From: Malikia sp.
Lineage (GTDB): Bacteria; Pseudomonadota; Gammaproteobacteria; Burkholderiales; Burkholderiaceae_C
Assembly: GCF_028687635.1 (NCBI RefSeq)
Contig: NZ_JAQTZS010000002.1
Span: forward strand, 62,001 to 126,000
DNA: 64,000 bases
Direction: 5' to 3'
Every line of letters begins with the position of its first letter. Position 1 is the first letter of the stretch. A program made the translations under genes and the position numbers. The notes beneath the pieces are model-generated. The model was not told the DNA's origin and ran no database searches. It saw nothing but the letters and a program-made list of their open reading frames with translations. Shown in pieces: positions 44,520 to 53,272 of this stretch.

Positions 44520-47497
44520 GGGGTGGTCTTGATAATGGTAGGGTTGATTTCGCCGATCAGCTGGCTGAGCTTGTCGCCGTTGATCTTGGTCTTGTAGCTG
44601 ACGGGTATGCCTTGGGCCTGCAGTGCTTGAAAGAAGCGCTCGGCGCTGCGGATTTTCCAGTGTTCCTTTTCGGGGATGTCAGTTGGGCTGTCGTAGCCCT
44701 TGGTTTCCACCACCAGGTACAGCGCTTGCGTCATGCCCTTGGTCTGGACGGCATAGGCGAAATCCGGGTTGTAGTGGCCGGCCGGCGTCGGGATATTGAT
44801 CTTGGGCAGCTTGGCAAAAACCGTCACCTGCTGCTGGTTCGACTCATCGACCGTGTCGCGTTCGATCTGGCTGTCCACCGGCATGAAGTCGTCCTGATAG
44901 AGCGATCGGGCGCGCACCTGTTGGTTCAGCATGGCGTGCGTTTCCGTGCCACACAGCGAGACCGGGATGGTCTTGAGCAGCTGGCCGCTGTTGTCGGTCA
45001 GCGAGGTCTTGACGCGAATCTCGCGCAACTCGTAGCTGACCCGGTGGATCAGCAGCTCATGAACGCAGCGCAGCATCAGGTCGCGCAGCGTGACGAGGGC
45101 GCGATTCTCGTTGTGCCGGATCTGGTCGAATTTGGACTTGGGCATGCGGCGCAGAATCTCGCCCACCGTATGCAGTGACAGCCGAGTCTGGTTGGCCAAC
45201 TCCCGCACGAAACTCGACAGCGTGTAGACCGAGTGCGGTTTGATCTGGTACTGCTGCGTGGTGTCTTGCACCTGGTGCAGCGTCTCGACCTGCGTGGTGC
45301 GCGTGACGCTCAGGCTCAAGGGCCGCATCTCGAAGCCGTGCTCGATGCGCTGCAGGATGTTCTGGATCAGTGGCTCTGTTTCCAGCTCGTAGTGCAGCAC
45401 TGCGTCGCGGTTCAGGTTGTCCCACAGTTGCTTGAATTGCTGGAACTGACCCGCATGCAGTGTCAGCGTGGGCTTGAGCTTGTCCTGCTTGGACTTGATC
45501 TGGCCCGAGCCTTCGTAATAGGCGTCCAGATAAGCCAGCATGGCTTGTGCATGGCTGGAGTCCAGTCCGGCAATGCCCTGCAAGGCCGCGCTGATGCCGG
45601 GGCGCAGGCCCTGATAGGCTGGCCGCTCCAGCAGCAGCGTGGCCTGACCGCTGATGTCGTCCAGTGCGATGACCTGCAGGGTGGCCAGTGCGTCCAGCAC
45701 CCGCTGGGCCACCCGCGTGCTCGGTGCGATGCCGTTGTTGACCAGCACGCTGTCGTCGAATGTCCGGCTCACTTGTTGCACGCTGTGCGCGCTGATCTCG
45801 CTCTGGATCGCGGCGACGAAATCGCCCTCGCTGGCGGGCACCACCACCACCAGGTCGTTGATCTCGTCGAACGCCGCGTCATCGGGTTGCACCCGTTCGA
45901 GCTGCTGGTTGACCGCCAGCCGCAGGCCGCACCCGATCTGCTGCAGCTTGGTGATCCTGGACTGGCTGGGCGCCAGCTTGCACAACGTGAAGACGTTGGG
46001 GTTGTCCCAGCCCTCCTGCAAGGCCCACATCGAGAAGATGAAGCGCAGATCGGTGTCGAAGGACAGCAGCTTTTCCTTTTCCTGCAGGATCAGCTTGATG
46101 GCTTCCTCCTCGCCCTTTTCGCTGTGCGAGCGCGCGAAATAGCCCTTGTGCACGCGGCCGATGTCGTCCTGCGTGCGCTCCAGGTAGGCGCGGTAGCCGG
46201 GGTCGAGATCGTCGTGGGCCAGGGTCTCGGTCAGCTGCTGGCGGTAGTGGCGCTCGAAGGCCTCGCGCACTGTGGCGGGCTTGCCGCCCTCGGGCAGGTA
46301 CTTGGCCACCGAATCGATGAAGAACAGGCTCAGCGACTTGATGCCGCGCTTGAACAGGGCTTGCTCGCGCTCGAAGTGGTTGCCGATGCTGCGCTGGATG
46401 ATCAAGGACTGCAGGTCATCGGCCAGCATGCTGTAGGAGCTGGGCTCGCCGAGCAGGATCGAGAAACCGTTGCTGAACAGCAGTTCCTTGGTGGTGACGT
46501 TTTCCACCACATGGCCGTCGAAAAAGCCGATGCCGGTCTTTTCGCCCAGGTTGTCCTTCTTGCGCAGTTCGACCGTGGCGGCCTTGCCGGCCAGGGTCTG
46601 GTAGCTGACATGGGCGGTGCGTTCCTTGGCGCTACCTGTGACCTGCTGCAGGCACAGCAGCTGGTCGCTGTCGGCGGCGCTGCCCACCTGATCGACGGTG
46701 ATGCCCTTGACCAGACGCTGGCGGAAGGCTTCCAGGCTGTCGAGGGTGTGGATCAGGTTCCTGAACTCGTCGTTCTTGAAGGTGGCGCCAAAGCGGAGCG
46801 TGAACAGCGGGTCGAACTTGGCCAGGTATTCCTGCGTCTGCCTGCCCTCGAAGCGGTGCGGCTCGTCGATGATCAGCACCGGCCGGATCGCGGCCAGCGC
46901 TTCCATGTAGCTCCTGGCGTGGCCGAACAGGTTGGCCTCGACCCCGCGCTTGTTGATGAGCCTGCTGTCGCCAGCGAACGACTGGTAGGTCGCCACCATG
47001 ACCGAAATGCCGTGGTTGGCCGCGTGGATGAAGCCCTTGACCGTCTTGTCGGAGTAGTTGAAGACGTTGATCTTCTGGTTGTCGTACTCCTTGGCGAAGA
47101 AGGCGGCCGTGCTTTGCAGGCTTTTCAGCGTGCCCTGGCGGATCGCGTTGCTGGGCACCAGCACGATGAACTTGGACAGCCGGTGCTGCTGGTGCAGCTT
47201 GTGGAGGGTCTCGATGAAGGTGAAGGTCTTGCCGGTGCCGGTTTCCATCAGCACGTCGAGCGACAGCGTCGGCGTGGCGCTTGATGCCACCTGCACCGCG
47301 CCGGCGCTGATGCGCTTGGCCGCGCGCACCCGCTCGATGTTGGCCTTGAGCGTCTTGTGCGCCTGGGCCGGCATGAAGACGGGGTTGGCCTGCACCCCGA
47401 CCGGCGAGACGAAGTTCACGTCGGTGAAGACTTCGGCGATGGCTTCGACCGCCTGCGCCTGGTGCGCCAGGCGCACATACTGGAATTGAGCCGCCAT
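44516..47497 (-). CDS. res: Type III restriction enzyme, Res subunit
   Basis: A 993-residue Res subunit. The superfamily 2 helicase motifs include LMETGTGKTFTF (Walker A) and IIDEPHRFEG (DEPH box). The region that should be motif VI reads QIGCGLRLAVN, where I expect G-R-G; the codon is TGC. The C-terminal endonuclease has NPDFAYAV ... YLVVETKGYD, a PD-ExK site. It pairs with the Mod protein to cleave unmethylated DNA by ATP-driven translocation or sliding. It starts five bases after mod and overlaps serB. Confidence 0.92.
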   Translation of the reverse strand: MAAQFQYVRLAHQAQAVEAIAEVFTDVNFVSPVGVQANPVFMPAQAHKTLKANIERVRAAKRISAGAVQVASSATPTLSLDVLMETGTGKTFTFIETLHKLHQQHRLSKFIVLVPSNAIRQGTLKSLQSTAAFFAKEYDNQKINVFNYSDKTVKGFIHAANHGISVMVATYQSFAGDSRLINKRGVEANLFGHARSYMEALAAIRPVLIIDEPHRFEGRQTQEYLAKFDPLFTLRFGATFKNDEFRNLIHTLDSLEAFRQRLVKGITVDQVGSAADSDQLLCLQQVTGSAKERTAHVSYQTLAGKAATVELRKKDNLGEKTGIGFFDGHVVENVTTKELLFSNGFSILLGEPSSYSMLADDLQSLIIQRSIGNHFEREQALFKRGIKSLSLFFIDSVAKYLPEGGKPATVREAFERHYRQQLTETLAHDDLDPGYRAYLERTQDDIGRVHKGYFARSHSEKGEEEAIKLILQEKEKLLSFDTDLRFIFSMWALQEGWDNPNVFTLCKLAPSQSRITKLQQIGCGLRLAVNQQLERVQPDDAAFDEINDLVVVVPASEGDFVAAIQSEISAHSVQQVSRTFDDSVLVNNGIAPSTRVAQRVLDALATLQVIALDDISGQATLLLERPAYQGLRPGISAALQGIAGLDSSHAQAMLAYLDAYYEGSGQIKSKQDKLKPTLTLHAGQFQQFKQLWDNLNRDAVLHYELETEPLIQNILQRIEHGFEMRPLSLSVTRTTQVETLHQVQDTTQQYQIKPHSVYTLSSFVRELANQTRLSLHTVGEILRRMPKSKFDQIRHNENRALVTLRDLMLRCVHELLIHRVSYELREIRVKTSLTDNSGQLLKTIPVSLCGTETHAMLNQQVRARSLYQDDFMPVDSQIERDTVDESNQQQVTVFAKLPKINIPTPAGHYNPDFAYAVQTKGMTQALYLVVETKGYDSPTDIPEKEHWKIRSAERFFQALQAQGIPVSYKTKINGDKLSQLIGEINPTIIKTTP

Positions 47498-47502
47498 GCC
47501 GT

Positions 47503-49575
47503 TCAGCCCCGCAGGTGCAGCGCGTTGTCGGCCAGGCCGAGCGATTCGGCCAGGGTCTTGAGGCCCAGCAGGAAGTTGTCGTCGCTGATCCAGGGCGCAT
47601 AGACCGTCAGATGCTGCACTGGCTGGACAGCGGCCCGCAGCCCGCGCAGCAGGTCGGTCAGCTCGGTCAGCGGCATGGACCTTACCAGGATGGCGACATC
47701 GGCGGCGAGGTAGAGCGCCTCATCGACGATGGTTTGCAGCCGGGTGGTCAGCGGCAGGCCCTCGGCCAGCAGCAGGTTATGGAGCACGCGGTCGAGTTGC
47801 GCGGGCTGGGGCGTCGCGATGCGGGTTTGATAGGCGAGCAGATCGTCCTGTGTCGCCTCGTGCAGGGGTTTTTGCAGGATCAGCGCGTCGGGGTCATCGA
47901 CCAGCTCGAAAACGCGAAAGCCGGTGTCCAGTGCGGGGATTTCGGTGGCCAGCAATTCGCCTTGCGCCTGGACCTGGGCCGCGCGCTCGGCTTGCAGCTT
48001 GGCGCCGGCGCGGCGGATGCGCTCGGCGGTGATCTCGAAGATCGTCGCCTCGGGCTTGCCCAGCGTTTCGGTGACGAAGGCATGGGCTTCCTTCTGCTTC
48101 TTCGGGTCGATAGCCTGCGGGATCTGCACCAGGATGAACTGGCGGTTGCCGCCGTCCTCGGCGTTCAGGCGCATGACGGCCTCGGCCGTGGTGCCGCTGC
48201 CGGCGAAGAAGTCCAGCACCAGGTCAGCGCGGCCCGTCGTCAGCTGGATCAGCTCCGACAGCACGTCGGCGTTCTTCGGGAACGGAAAGCAGCCCTTGCC
48301 GATCAGGGCTTCGAGCGCCAGTGTCGCCGAGCGGCCGTCGCGGTAGAACACCGAGGAATAGGGCTCGCTGTCGATCTCGGCCAGATAGCTCTTGCGGGTC
48401 GGGATCGTGGTTTCGTCGGCGCCGAAATGGATGCGCGGCGGTTGCTGCGACAGCGCCCAGCGGGTCTTTTCCTCGTCCCAGCGCCAGCCCGTCGAGGGCT
48501 TCTTGCACGGCAGGCCCGTGACCGGGTGCGGGATGTCATGCCGGGGGCGCGAGGCGCGGCCGTCGTCCGGCCCGGCGAAATTGTCAGCGAAGTACAGGCC
48601 GCGATCGTCCGACCAGGTGTAATGCTTGTGCGCCTTGCGCGGGTCGGTGGCCGGCAGCGAGCGGAACCAGGCCATCATCGCGGCGCGAATGGCATCATGG
48701 TCGTTGGCATGCGCGGCTTTCAGCGTTTCGTATTGGGCCAGCACCGCGTCGGCGCCTTCCTTGGGGCGTCGCCATTGGCCGTTGTCCAGCGCAGCCGCCT
48801 TGTCGTTCACGTAGCACAGGATGTATTCGTGCACGGTCGAGATCAGCTTGGTGTCGCCTTTCTTCGAGCGCTGCCAGACCACGTTGGCGACGAAGTTCTC
48901 CTCGCCGAACACCTCGTCGCACAGCAGCTTCAATGGCGCCTGCTCGTTGTCGTCGATCGAGATGAAGATCACCCCGTCGTCGCGCAGCAGGTCCTTGGCC
49001 AGCAGCAGGCGCGGGTACATGAAGCTGAGCCAGCCGCTGTGGGTGCGCGCGCCGTAGATGTTCTTGATGTAGTCCACGCTGTCGGCGCCGTAGCCCAGTT
49101 GCGCCAGCACCTCGCCCTGCCTGGCTGAAAAGTCGTCGCGGTAGATGAAGGCGTCGCTTTGCGTGTTGTAGGGCGGGTCGATGTAGATCAGCTTGACCTG
49201 GCCGAAATAGCTTTGGCGCAGCAGCCGCAGCGCGTCGAGGTTGTCGCCCTTGAGCAGCAGGTTGCCGGTGTCGGCCCAGTGGACGCTGTCGCCGGCCAGC
49301 GGCTTGACGATCTTCTGCGCCGGCACGAAGGCGCTGTGGTAGGCCTCGCGCTTGCCGACCCAGCGCAGCTCGTAGCCGTCTTCCTCGACCCGGATGCCGG
49401 CCGGGTTGGCTGGATCGAGCGCGAGCTGCAGCAGCGCGGCATTGACGCGCACCCGGCCGTCGGCATCGACCTCGACCGCCTGGGGAAAAAGCTGGCGCAG
49501 CGCTTCGAGCTTGTGCGCGGCGGGGCTGGGGGTATTGAGCAAGGTATTGGCTGGCATGGGGGCGTCATTCTGCAT
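47503..49575 (-). CDS. mod: Type III DNA methyltransferase, Mod subunit
   Basis: 690 residues from the ATG at 49575. Motif IV is IYIDPPYNTQSDAFIYRDDF and motif I is LVLDFFAGSGTTAEAVM. The order IV then I with an intervening target-recognition region marks a beta-class adenine methyltransferase, typical of type III Mod. It recognises and methylates the host site and is needed for restriction too. The start overlaps the stop of the truncated PIN gene by one base, which points to an older operon with the toxin-antitoxin genes. Confidence 0.93.
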   Translation of the reverse strand: MQNDAPMPANTLLNTPSPAAHKLEALRQLFPQAVEVDADGRVRVNAALLQLALDPANPAGIRVEEDGYELRWVGKREAYHSAFVPAQKIVKPLAGDSVHWADTGNLLLKGDNLDALRLLRQSYFGQVKLIYIDPPYNTQSDAFIYRDDFSARQGEVLAQLGYGADSVDYIKNIYGARTHSGWLSFMYPRLLLAKDLLRDDGVIFISIDDNEQAPLKLLCDEVFGEENFVANVVWQRSKKGDTKLISTVHEYILCYVNDKAAALDNGQWRRPKEGADAVLAQYETLKAAHANDHDAIRAAMMAWFRSLPATDPRKAHKHYTWSDDRGLYFADNFAGPDDGRASRPRHDIPHPVTGLPCKKPSTGWRWDEEKTRWALSQQPPRIHFGADETTIPTRKSYLAEIDSEPYSSVFYRDGRSATLALEALIGKGCFPFPKNADVLSELIQLTTGRADLVLDFFAGSGTTAEAVMRLNAEDGGNRQFILVQIPQAIDPKKQKEAHAFVTETLGKPEATIFEITAERIRRAGAKLQAERAAQVQAQGELLATEIPALDTGFRVFELVDDPDALILQKPLHEATQDDLLAYQTRIATPQPAQLDRVLHNLLLAEGLPLTTRLQTIVDEALYLAADVAILVRSMPLTELTDLLRGLRAAVQPVQHLTVYAPWISDDNFLLGLKTLAESLGLADNALHLRG

Positions 49576-49942
49576 CAAACGAAAACGATGGTGTCGCTGT
49601 AGCGGGCCACATTGGTGTCATGGGTCAGCAGGCGCATGGGCTCGGTCAAGGCCTGTGCCACCAGCAGGCGGTCGAAGGGGTCCTGGTGGTGGGCGGGGAG
49701 GTCTTCTACCGCCAAGGTGTGTTCGGGTTCGATCGACAGGATGCGGTAGCCGGCACGCTGGAAGTAGTCCAGCGCCTCGCGGGCCGACACGGGCATGTCG
49801 CCACGTCCCAGGCTGTGTTTGATGGCGATTTCCCACAGACTGACGGCGCTGACCCAGACGGTGCTGCGCGGGTTGCTGATCCAGTCGCGCGCCGGGCGGG
49901 TCAGGCTGGGATGATCCGCTATGGCCCAAAGCGCGATGTGGG
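49575..49942 (-). pseudogene. 5'-truncated PIN-domain toxin (VapC-like), left copy
   Basis: The frame from HIALWAI to the stop keeps the PIN core (VWVSAVSLWEIAIKHSLGRG, DPFDRLLVAQALTEPM) and an authentic end, VARYSDTIVFV. The first residues, MNLLLDT in the right copy, including the conserved Asp, are missing because similarity stops at 49942. In-frame upstream codons would give an unrelated N-terminus. It is about 92 percent identical to 52210-52550 by hand count. It probably was the end of an intact gene before the OsmC-YcaO segment was inserted. Confidence 0.8.
49602..49942. repeat. 341-base direct repeat, left copy
   Basis: Matches 52210-52550 over 341 bases without gaps, with about 27 mismatches counted by eye. 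Both copies lie in the same orientation and flank the OsmC-YcaO gene. Each corresponds to part of the PIN-toxin gene on the minus strand. Confidence 0.9.
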
Positions 49943-50035
49943 AGGTCCAGAATCGTTGCGAAAACACGGGTGGCATGCTGAAAAACCCGGACAATGGCTG
50001 CCCAATCGTCGTGAGCGCCACCCTGGAATGTCCAA

Positions 50036-52357
50036 ATGGAAATTAAAGTAGATTTTCTCGATAAATTTCGTCTTCAAGCCAAGTTCGATGACTTCACCGT
50101 AGTGGCGGATCAACCCATCCGCTACAAGGGCGATGGCTCGGCGCCTGGGCCGTTCGATTACTTTCTGGCTTCATCGGCCTTGTGTGCGGCATACTTTGTG
50201 AAGTTGTACTGCGTCAATCGCAATATTTCTACCGACAATATCCGTCTGTCACAGAACAATATTGTTGATCCGGAAGATCGCTACAAGCAGATTTTCAAGA
50301 TTCAGGTCGAGTTGCCGGCGGACCTGTCCGACAAGGACCGACAAGGCATCTTGCGCTCCATCGAACGTTGCACGGTCAAGAAAGTGGTGCAAACCGGACC
50401 GGAATTCGTGATCGAAGAGGTGGAGAGTCTGGATGCCGATGCGCAGGCCTTGCTGATGCTGAATCCGGCCGCTGAATCAAGCACCTACATCACCGGAAAG
50501 GACTTGCCGCTGGAGCAGACCATTGCCAATATGTCGGGCGTCTTGGCGGGATTGGGCATCAAGATTGAGATCGCTTCGTGGCGCAATATTGTTCCTCATG
50601 TGTGGTCGCTGCATGTCCGTGATGCGTACTCGCCCATGTGCTTCACCAATGGCAAGGGGTCAAGCAAGGAAAGCGCGTTGGCGTCGGCGTTGGGTGAATA
50701 TATCGAGCGCCTGAGCTGCAATCATTTCTATAATGATCAGTTCTGGGGCGAAGACATTGCCAATGCGGAATTTGTGCATTACCCGAATGAACGCTGGTTC
50801 AAGCCTGGCCGCAAAGATGCCCTGCCGGCTGGAATCCTCGATGAGTACTGCCTGAAAATTTACAACCCCGACGGCGATTTGCGTGGCTCGCACCTCTATG
50901 ACACCAATTCTGGCAATGTGGAGCGTGGCATTTGTTCCCTGCCTTATGTGCGCCAGTCGGACGGCCAGGTGGTCTATTTTCCGTCCAATCTGATCGATAA
51001 CCTGTTTCTCAGCAACGGCATGAGTGCCGGCAATACGCTGGTCGAAGCGCAGGTGCAATGCCTGTCGGAAATTTTTGAGCGGGCGGTGAAACGCGAAATC
51101 ATCGAGGGTGAAATCGCTCTGCCGGATGTGCCGCACGGGGTGCTGGAGAAATTCCCCGGCATTCTAGCCGGCATTCAAGGCTTGGAGGCGCAAGGCTTTC
51201 CGGTGCTGGTGAAGGATGCCTCGCTGGGCGGAATTTACCCAGTGATGTGCGTTACCTTGATGAATCCGCGCACGGGTGGCGTGTTTGCCTCGTTCGGGGC
51301 GCACCCCAGCCTGGAGGTGGCGCTGGAGCGCAGCCTGACGGAGTTGCTGCAGGGGCGCAGTTTTGAAGGATTGAACGACTTGCCTCGGCCCACCTTTGAA
51401 AGTCATGCCGTCACGGAGCCGAACAACTTTGTCGAGCACTTCATCGATTCCAGCGGCGTGGTGTCGTGGCGCTTCTTCAGTGCCAAGTCCGACTTCGATT
51501 TTGTCGAGTGGGATTTTTCCGGCCAGGGTGAGAACTCCAATGCTGAGGAAGCCGAGACCTTGTTCGGAATCCTCAAGGGCATGGGGAAGGAATCCTACAT
51601 GGCGGTGTACGACCAATTGGGCGCCATCGCATGCCGAATTCTGGTTCCGGGTTATTCGGAAATTTACCCGGTGGAGGATTTGATCTGGGACAACACCAAC
51701 AAGGCGCTGTTGTTCCGTGCCGATATCCTGAACCTGCATGGCCTGGATGATGCCAGCCTGGAGGCGCTGCTTGAGCGCCTGGAAGACAGCGAGCTGGACA
51801 ATTACACCGACATCATCACCTTGATCGGCATCGAGTTTGACGAGAACACGGCCTGGGGGCAGCTCACCATACTTGAGCTGAAGCTGTTGATTCACCTCGC
51901 CTTGCAGCAGTTCGAGGCGGCACAAGAGCTGACGGAAACCTTCCTGCAGTACAACGACAACACCGTCGAGCGTGGCCTGTTTTATCAGGCCTTGAATGTG
52001 GTGCTGGAGGTGGTGCTGGACGATGACTTGGAGCTGGCCGATTACGAAGCCAATTTCCGTCGCATGTTTGGCAACCCGTGCATGGACGCGGTGCTGGGGT
52101 CGGTGGACGGCAGCGTGCGCTTCCACGGCTTGACGCCCACCAGCATGAAGCTGGAGGGGCTCGACAGGCACCAGCGCCTCATCGACAGTTACAAGAAACT
52201 GCATGTGGCGCGGGCCACGTTGCTGTCATGGGTCAGCAGGCGCATCGGCTCGGTCAAGGCCTGCGCCACCAGCAGGCGGTCAAACGGGTCCTGGTGGTGG
52301 GGCGGGAGGTCGGCTAGCGCCAGGGTGTGTTCGGGTTCTATGGACAAGATGCGGTAG
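50036..52357 (+). CDS. OsmC domain-YcaO domain fusion protein, C-terminus altered
   Basis: A 773-residue frame. Residues 1-130 are an OsmC-like domain (FDYFLASSALCAAYFVKLYC, with LERCT-type Cys in IERCTVKKV). The remainder is a YcaO domain with GKGSSKESALASALGEYIER and SLTELLQGRSFEG, and a C-terminal part that matches long E. coli-type YcaO proteins. YcaO enzymes activate amide backbones with ATP; E. coli YcaO aids ribosomal protein S12 methylthiolation. After KKLHVARAT the last 50 residues read antisense into the PIN gene, so the native tail is replaced. Base composition is lower in GC than neighbours, suggesting transfer. Confidence 0.88.
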   Translation: MEIKVDFLDKFRLQAKFDDFTVVADQPIRYKGDGSAPGPFDYFLASSALCAAYFVKLYCVNRNISTDNIRLSQNNIVDPEDRYKQIFKIQVELPADLSDKDRQGILRSIERCTVKKVVQTGPEFVIEEVESLDADAQALLMLNPAAESSTYITGKDLPLEQTIANMSGVLAGLGIKIEIASWRNIVPHVWSLHVRDAYSPMCFTNGKGSSKESALASALGEYIERLSCNHFYNDQFWGEDIANAEFVHYPNERWFKPGRKDALPAGILDEYCLKIYNPDGDLRGSHLYDTNSGNVERGICSLPYVRQSDGQVVYFPSNLIDNLFLSNGMSAGNTLVEAQVQCLSEIFERAVKREIIEGEIALPDVPHGVLEKFPGILAGIQGLEAQGFPVLVKDASLGGIYPVMCVTLMNPRTGGVFASFGAHPSLEVALERSLTELLQGRSFEGLNDLPRPTFESHAVTEPNNFVEHFIDSSGVVSWRFFSAKSDFDFVEWDFSGQGENSNAEEAETLFGILKGMGKESYMAVYDQLGAIACRILVPGYSEIYPVEDLIWDNTNKALLFRADILNLHGLDDASLEALLERLEDSELDNYTDIITLIGIEFDENTAWGQLTILELKLLIHLALQQFEAAQELTETFLQYNDNTVERGLFYQALNVVLEVVLDDDLELADYEANFRRMFGNPCMDAVLGSVDGSVRFHGLTPTSMKLEGLDRHQRLIDSYKKLHVARATLLSWVSRRIGSVKACATSRRSNGSWWWGGRSASARVCSGSMDKMR

Positions 52358-52569
52358 CCGGCACGCTGGAAGTAGTCCAGCGCCTCGCGGGCCGATACCG
52401 GCATGTCGCCACGTCCCAGGCTGTGCTTGATGGCGATTTCCCACAGGCTGACGACACTGACCCAGACCGTGCTGCGCGGATTGCTGATCCAGTCGCGCGC
52501 CGGGTGGGTCAGGCTGGGATGGTCCGTGATGGCCCAAAGCGCGATGTGGGTGTCGAGCAGCAGGTTCAT
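52189..52569 (-). CDS. PIN-domain toxin (VapC-like), right copy with altered C-terminus
   Basis: A 126-residue PIN protein. It begins MNLLLDTHIALWAI with the first catalytic Asp, followed by SLWEIAIKHSLG (Glu) and DPFDRLLVAQAL (Asp). PIN toxins are Mg-dependent RNases. The last six residues, ATCSFL, come from the YcaO-side sequence and replace the end seen in the left copy. It overlaps the antitoxin stop by four bases (ATGA). Catalytic residues are largely present, so activity is possible, but the C-terminal strand is lost. Confidence 0.8.
   Translation of the reverse strand: MNLLLDTHIALWAITDHPSLTHPARDWISNPRSTVWVSVVSLWEIAIKHSLGRGDMPVSAREALDYFQRAGYRILSIEPEHTLALADLPPHHQDPFDRLLVAQALTEPMRLLTHDSNVARATCSFL
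52210..52550. repeat. 341-base direct repeat, right copy
   Basis: The partner of 49602-49942. It covers the right PIN gene except its first codons and the stop. Sequence similarity ends abruptly at both sides, at the YcaO gene tail and within the toxin start region. Confidence 0.9.
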
Positions 52570-52808
52570 GCCTGGCCCAGGAACAGGCGAGCCACTTCGT
52601 CGTTGTGGTCGTCGATGCTGTCTGGCATCTGGAATGCGCCCTTGGCGACGCCCAGGCGCTGGCTGGCTGCCGTGGTTTCGATCGGCACCAGCTTGGCGGC
52701 GGGTCTGCCATTGCGGGCAATGATGATTTCGCGCTCAGCCCCTTGCTCGATCGCCTCGACCAGACGTGACAGATTGGACTTGGCTTGCAGCATGTTGACG
52801 GCGTGCAT
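52566..52808 (-). CDS. Phd/YefM-type antitoxin
   Basis: An 80-residue protein, MHAVNMLQAKSNLSRLVEA at the N-terminus, typical of the Phd/YefM DNA-binding fold. The middle has EIIIARNGRPAAKLVPIE and the C-terminus is an acidic toxin-binding tail (IDDHNDEVARLF). It is expected to bind and neutralise the overlapping PIN toxin and repress the locus. Directly upstream is an inverted repeat that may be its operator. Confidence 0.88.
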   Translation of the reverse strand: MHAVNMLQAKSNLSRLVEAIEQGAEREIIIARNGRPAAKLVPIETTAASQRLGVAKGAFQMPDSIDDHNDEVARLFLGQA

Positions 52809-52816
52809 GGGTGTTC

Positions 52817-52831
52817 CTTAGTTTGGCTAAG
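52817..52831. promoter_or_regulatory. Operator-like inverted repeat upstream of the antitoxin
   Basis: CTTAG-TTTGG-CTAAG, a perfect 5-base inverted repeat with 5-base spacer, lies 9 bases before the antitoxin start. AACT-TGTCT-AGTT follows slightly upstream. Antitoxin autoregulation commonly uses such sites. The surrounding 60 bases are AT-rich. Confidence 0.4.
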
Positions 52832-52890
52832 TCTAGCTAATTCGGTTCAACTTGTCTAGTTGGATATTTATATCTAAAATGACGATACTT

Positions 52891-53013
52891 TAGCGGTCAT
52901 GCTTCCGCTGGAAGACTACCAGGCCGTGCAGGACACGACCGGTCTTTGCCGATGTCGCCAGGACCGCGAGATGGTCGAGCGCATCAACAAGTTGGGAGGT
53001 TCAGCCGTCGCTC
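52891..53013 (+). pseudogene. 3' remnant of a YefM-type antitoxin gene
   Basis: The frame gives LAVMLPLEDYQAVQDTT then REMVERINKLGGS, which resembles the second half of YefM antitoxins (SLEEYxxLEETxYLLRSPxNxxRLxxSI). The DNA-binding first half and any toxin gene are missing. The remainder of the 125-codon frame, to 53276, shows no family resemblance. The assignment is from pattern memory. Confidence 0.45.
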
Positions 53014-53272
53014 GGTCTAGTGTCCGGTTCGCAGCGAGAACGGTCGTCGGCTCAGGTCGGTTGGCTGACCGGTACCGGCCAGAAGCGGACCTCGTCGAGA
53101 AGGCCAGGAAGCAAACAGTGGGCCACATCGAGCGTATGATTTTTATCATCAAGCGGTCTGGGGTTATTCGGCAAGCACCCGAGTTATGGCGAAAAACTGT
53201 CGCCCTATATCAAAGTTGGGCCACAAAAACTCGCACGGGAAGGTTAATTCCGATGTTTTTCTGGGAGAGAAA
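53014..53272 (+). other. Non-coding stretch between antitoxin remnant and exported-protein gene
   Basis: About 260 bases with no recognisable gene. Short inverted repeats such as GGTCGGTTGGCTGACC occur. GGGAGAG near 53264 is the ribosome site of the next gene. Nothing else is apparent. Confidence 0.4.

Noticed and set aside
49620-50051. Plus-strand frame across the left PIN repeat
   Set aside because: Antisense of the truncated PIN gene, without a ribosome site or family match.
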